A stretch of 64,000 bases of DNA, taken from NCBI GenBank assembly GCA_018136815.1, contig CM030937.1, forward strand, positions 5,474,632 through 5,538,631, in the 5' to 3' direction. Shown one piece after another: positions 62,116 to 64,000 of this stretch. This DNA is from Isochrysis galbana. Lineage: Eukaryota > Haptophyta > Isochrysidales > Isochrysidaceae. The first letter of the stretch is position 1, and every line of letters begins with the position of its first letter. The notes under the pieces are model-generated. The model worked only from the letters and a program-made list of their open reading frames with translations. It was not told the origin of the DNA and searched no databases. The position numbers were made by a program, and so were the translations under genes.

Positions 62116-62190
62116 GACGAATTGGGATGGCCCTTAGGGCCTGAGGGCAATGAGGAAGGGGCCATGCCGGCGGCAGGCGCGGCGGAGGAG

Positions 62191-63235
62191 ACGAGTTCGG
62201 AGGTGCTGACGGGCTGAAGCCCGTCAGCAGAGGAAGGCGGGCAGGCGGGCTTGAGCGAGGGCGAGGACGGCGGCGAAAGCGACATTGAGCGAGCGGCGAG
62301 AGGCGAGGGTGAGTGTGAGGAGGGCCGTGATGGCAGGGGCTGGCGAGGCGAGGCGAGGTTGTAGGGTCTGAGTGTTACGAGAGCGAGAGCGACGAGAGCG
62401 AGAGCGACGGATGACGACTGACGACAGGACGACGGACAACGACACCCAGGAAAACACCCCGACTCTCGCCCCACGACTTTCTCACATAACTCGACTAAAA
62501 TCAAACCCAAACACTCCGGCCAGACGACGACGGACGACGATCAGAAGGCGATCTGTCGGCGATCCCGTCTGGAAGGGGAATCGCACCATAACGGAAACGA
62601 AGGGCAATCCTGCCGCACAGGATTCCAAGAGACTTATCGAATAAGACGAGAGAGATGCGATGTGCCTAAGGGGGAGATGCGAAGAGGTCGCAAATTAAAC
62701 CTGATTGCCCCCAGAAGCAGATAAAGAACCGCAGGGGAGATAGCAAATTAAACCTATCTGCGAGGCGCCTGGGAGGAAGAAAGGTGGGGAAACTTCCCTT
62801 CTCTTTCGAGAGAAAGAGAGAGCGCGCTCCACAACCCACGATCCCATGCATCCAAGCGAAGCTTTTGACCGAGAACGAGAACGAGAGAATTATAACGATA
62901 AATACCGAACGACGAAGAGAAGAGCGAAGCCTAACGAGTGTCGATTCGCGAATGCGACACCCCCCTGCTAGGATCGAGCGTCCCGCGAGGAAAGAAGAGA
63001 ACCTAACGGACATCGGAGAGCTCCAAGCAAGCCACGAGAAAGGCAGAAGAGCAATCCTGAACGAGACCGAATGAGCCAAGAGCGAAGAGCGAATAAATCC
63101 GAAGAGCGAATGAAACAATAAATCGAGAAGTTACGAATGAAACAATAAATCCGAATGGATGGAGAGCCGCGCACCCAACGCCGAACCAAGACGGAAGACG
63201 TGATGAGCGACGCACCGAGAAGTTACGAACAACCG
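62191..63235. other. Unassigned, no gene supported
   Basis: GAGCGAGAGCGAC-type short repeats near 62380-62410 and two GCAAATTAAACCT blocks (about 62690, 62745). No recognised coding or RNA. Confidence 0.3.
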
Positions 63236-63435
63236 AGGACCGATGAGAACGCAGAACGACGAGAATCGAGAATCGAGAATCGAGAGTCGAGAGCGAGAAA
63301 CGAAGAACGCGGAACGACGAGAATCGAGAATCGAGATCGAGAGCGAGAAACGAAGAACGATAAGACCGCGGAACGATGAGAATCGAGAATCGAGAATCGA
63401 AGAACGAACGACGAACGACGAACGACGAATTATAA
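63236..63435. repeat. CGAGAATCGAGAATC minisatellite
   Basis: Irregular tandem units of GAGAATC and CGAGAAACGAAGAACG over about 200 bp. No gene. Confidence 0.85.
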
Positions 63436-64000
63436 GAATAGTGCACGACGACCGAGGAGACAAGGGGTACCACACCCGTCCGGACGATGAGGTGTAGAAT
63501 CGGCGGCCGGCGCGGCAGACCGCAGGACTCAACGCTGCAACCCATCCCCTTCTCTCTTTTACGAGAGTTTTACCTGGATGTTTGGGCGGTGTGGCGGCAC
63601 CCAAGTTACAACGCGGCGTCTCCTGTTCTTCGATATATGAGTAGTCGAACAGCCAACGGCGAAAGACGGCGAGATAGTACGACGGGCTCGGCACGTCTCG
63701 CGCGAGCTAAACGACGAGGTACGGGGGTCTCCTGACAGAGCGCAGCGAAAGGGGAGGGAGATCCATCCTCCGTGGTCGAAAGGGGGGGCGAGCCATACCT
63801 CACTTCCCGCGGGGGGGAACTATTCGGCGGCCGCGGGGGGAAAATTCGGCGACCGCGGGGGGGGACTGGAAAAGAATTCCCGTACGTTCCCGTACCCCGA
63901 TCAAACGTAAACGACGGCGTTGATAGATATCGGAGGGGCGTGACAGTCGCGACTGTCAGAAGAACGCAGAGGGTGTATCGAGGAGAGAGACGAGGGTGCG
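63436..64000. other. Window end, no gene recognised
   Basis: Contains a few poly-G runs (63780-63870) and a short GACAGTCGCGACTGTC palindrome near 63942-63957. Nothing else supported. Confidence 0.3.

Overview
The window looks like nuclear DNA of a photosynthetic alga with a secondary plastid, most likely a haptophyte. The reasons are a fucoxanthin chlorophyll-type light-harvesting gene (50.2-51.0 kb), an ABC-F ATPase and a carrier protein that begin with signal-peptide-like leaders suggesting plastid import, GT-AG introns of about 60-300 bp, high GC, and very long GA/CT and poly-G/C tracts. The assignment is inference, not proof.

Layout. 0-9 kb: a GA microsatellite, a small inverted-repeat transposon (1393-1780), a two-exon uridine phosphorylase-like gene (minus), an uncertain coding region with a cysteine-rich module (3.9-5.9 kb), and a small Myb-like gene. 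9-21 kb: a plastid-type ABC-F gene (minus), a two-pore potassium-channel-like gene (plus), the 3' part of a LINE (minus), a small MGQY protein gene (plus) and intronless HMG-CoA synthase (plus). 21-30 kb: mostly repeats, including one retroposon carrying a nested hAT-type element, then an ELM2/SANT-type gene (minus). 30-37 kb: a 5'-truncated organellar-type isoleucyl-tRNA synthetase (minus), LINE debris, and a four-exon paralogue of the SANT gene (minus). 37-43 kb: an inverted-repeat minisatellite, a 200-bp GC satellite, a retroposon and poorly coding DNA. 43-51 kb: a three-exon WBP2-like gene (minus), another retroposon, a proline-rich membrane protein gene (plus) and the light-harvesting gene behind a triplicated upstream unit. 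51-64 kb: a hairpin cluster, an ankyrin exon, a DnaJ gene (plus), a mitochondrial-carrier-family gene (minus), GA tracts and repeats.

The most coherent new signal is a roughly 0.75-kb non-autonomous retroposon family. Four near-complete copies are each flanked by a perfect 15-17 bp target-site duplication, and there are at least seven partial or divergent relatives. Its 5' end always starts CAACTAAGTTTATACTTGG. Its 3' end (ATTAARAGGTTTAA-like) resembles the 3' end of the LINE in this window, which suggests that the LINE machinery mobilises it. The genes form no operon-like pathway and appear to be independent housekeeping or regulatory loci separated by repeats. Several were recovered only by joining exons at GT-AG sites in matching phase; those models are predictions.
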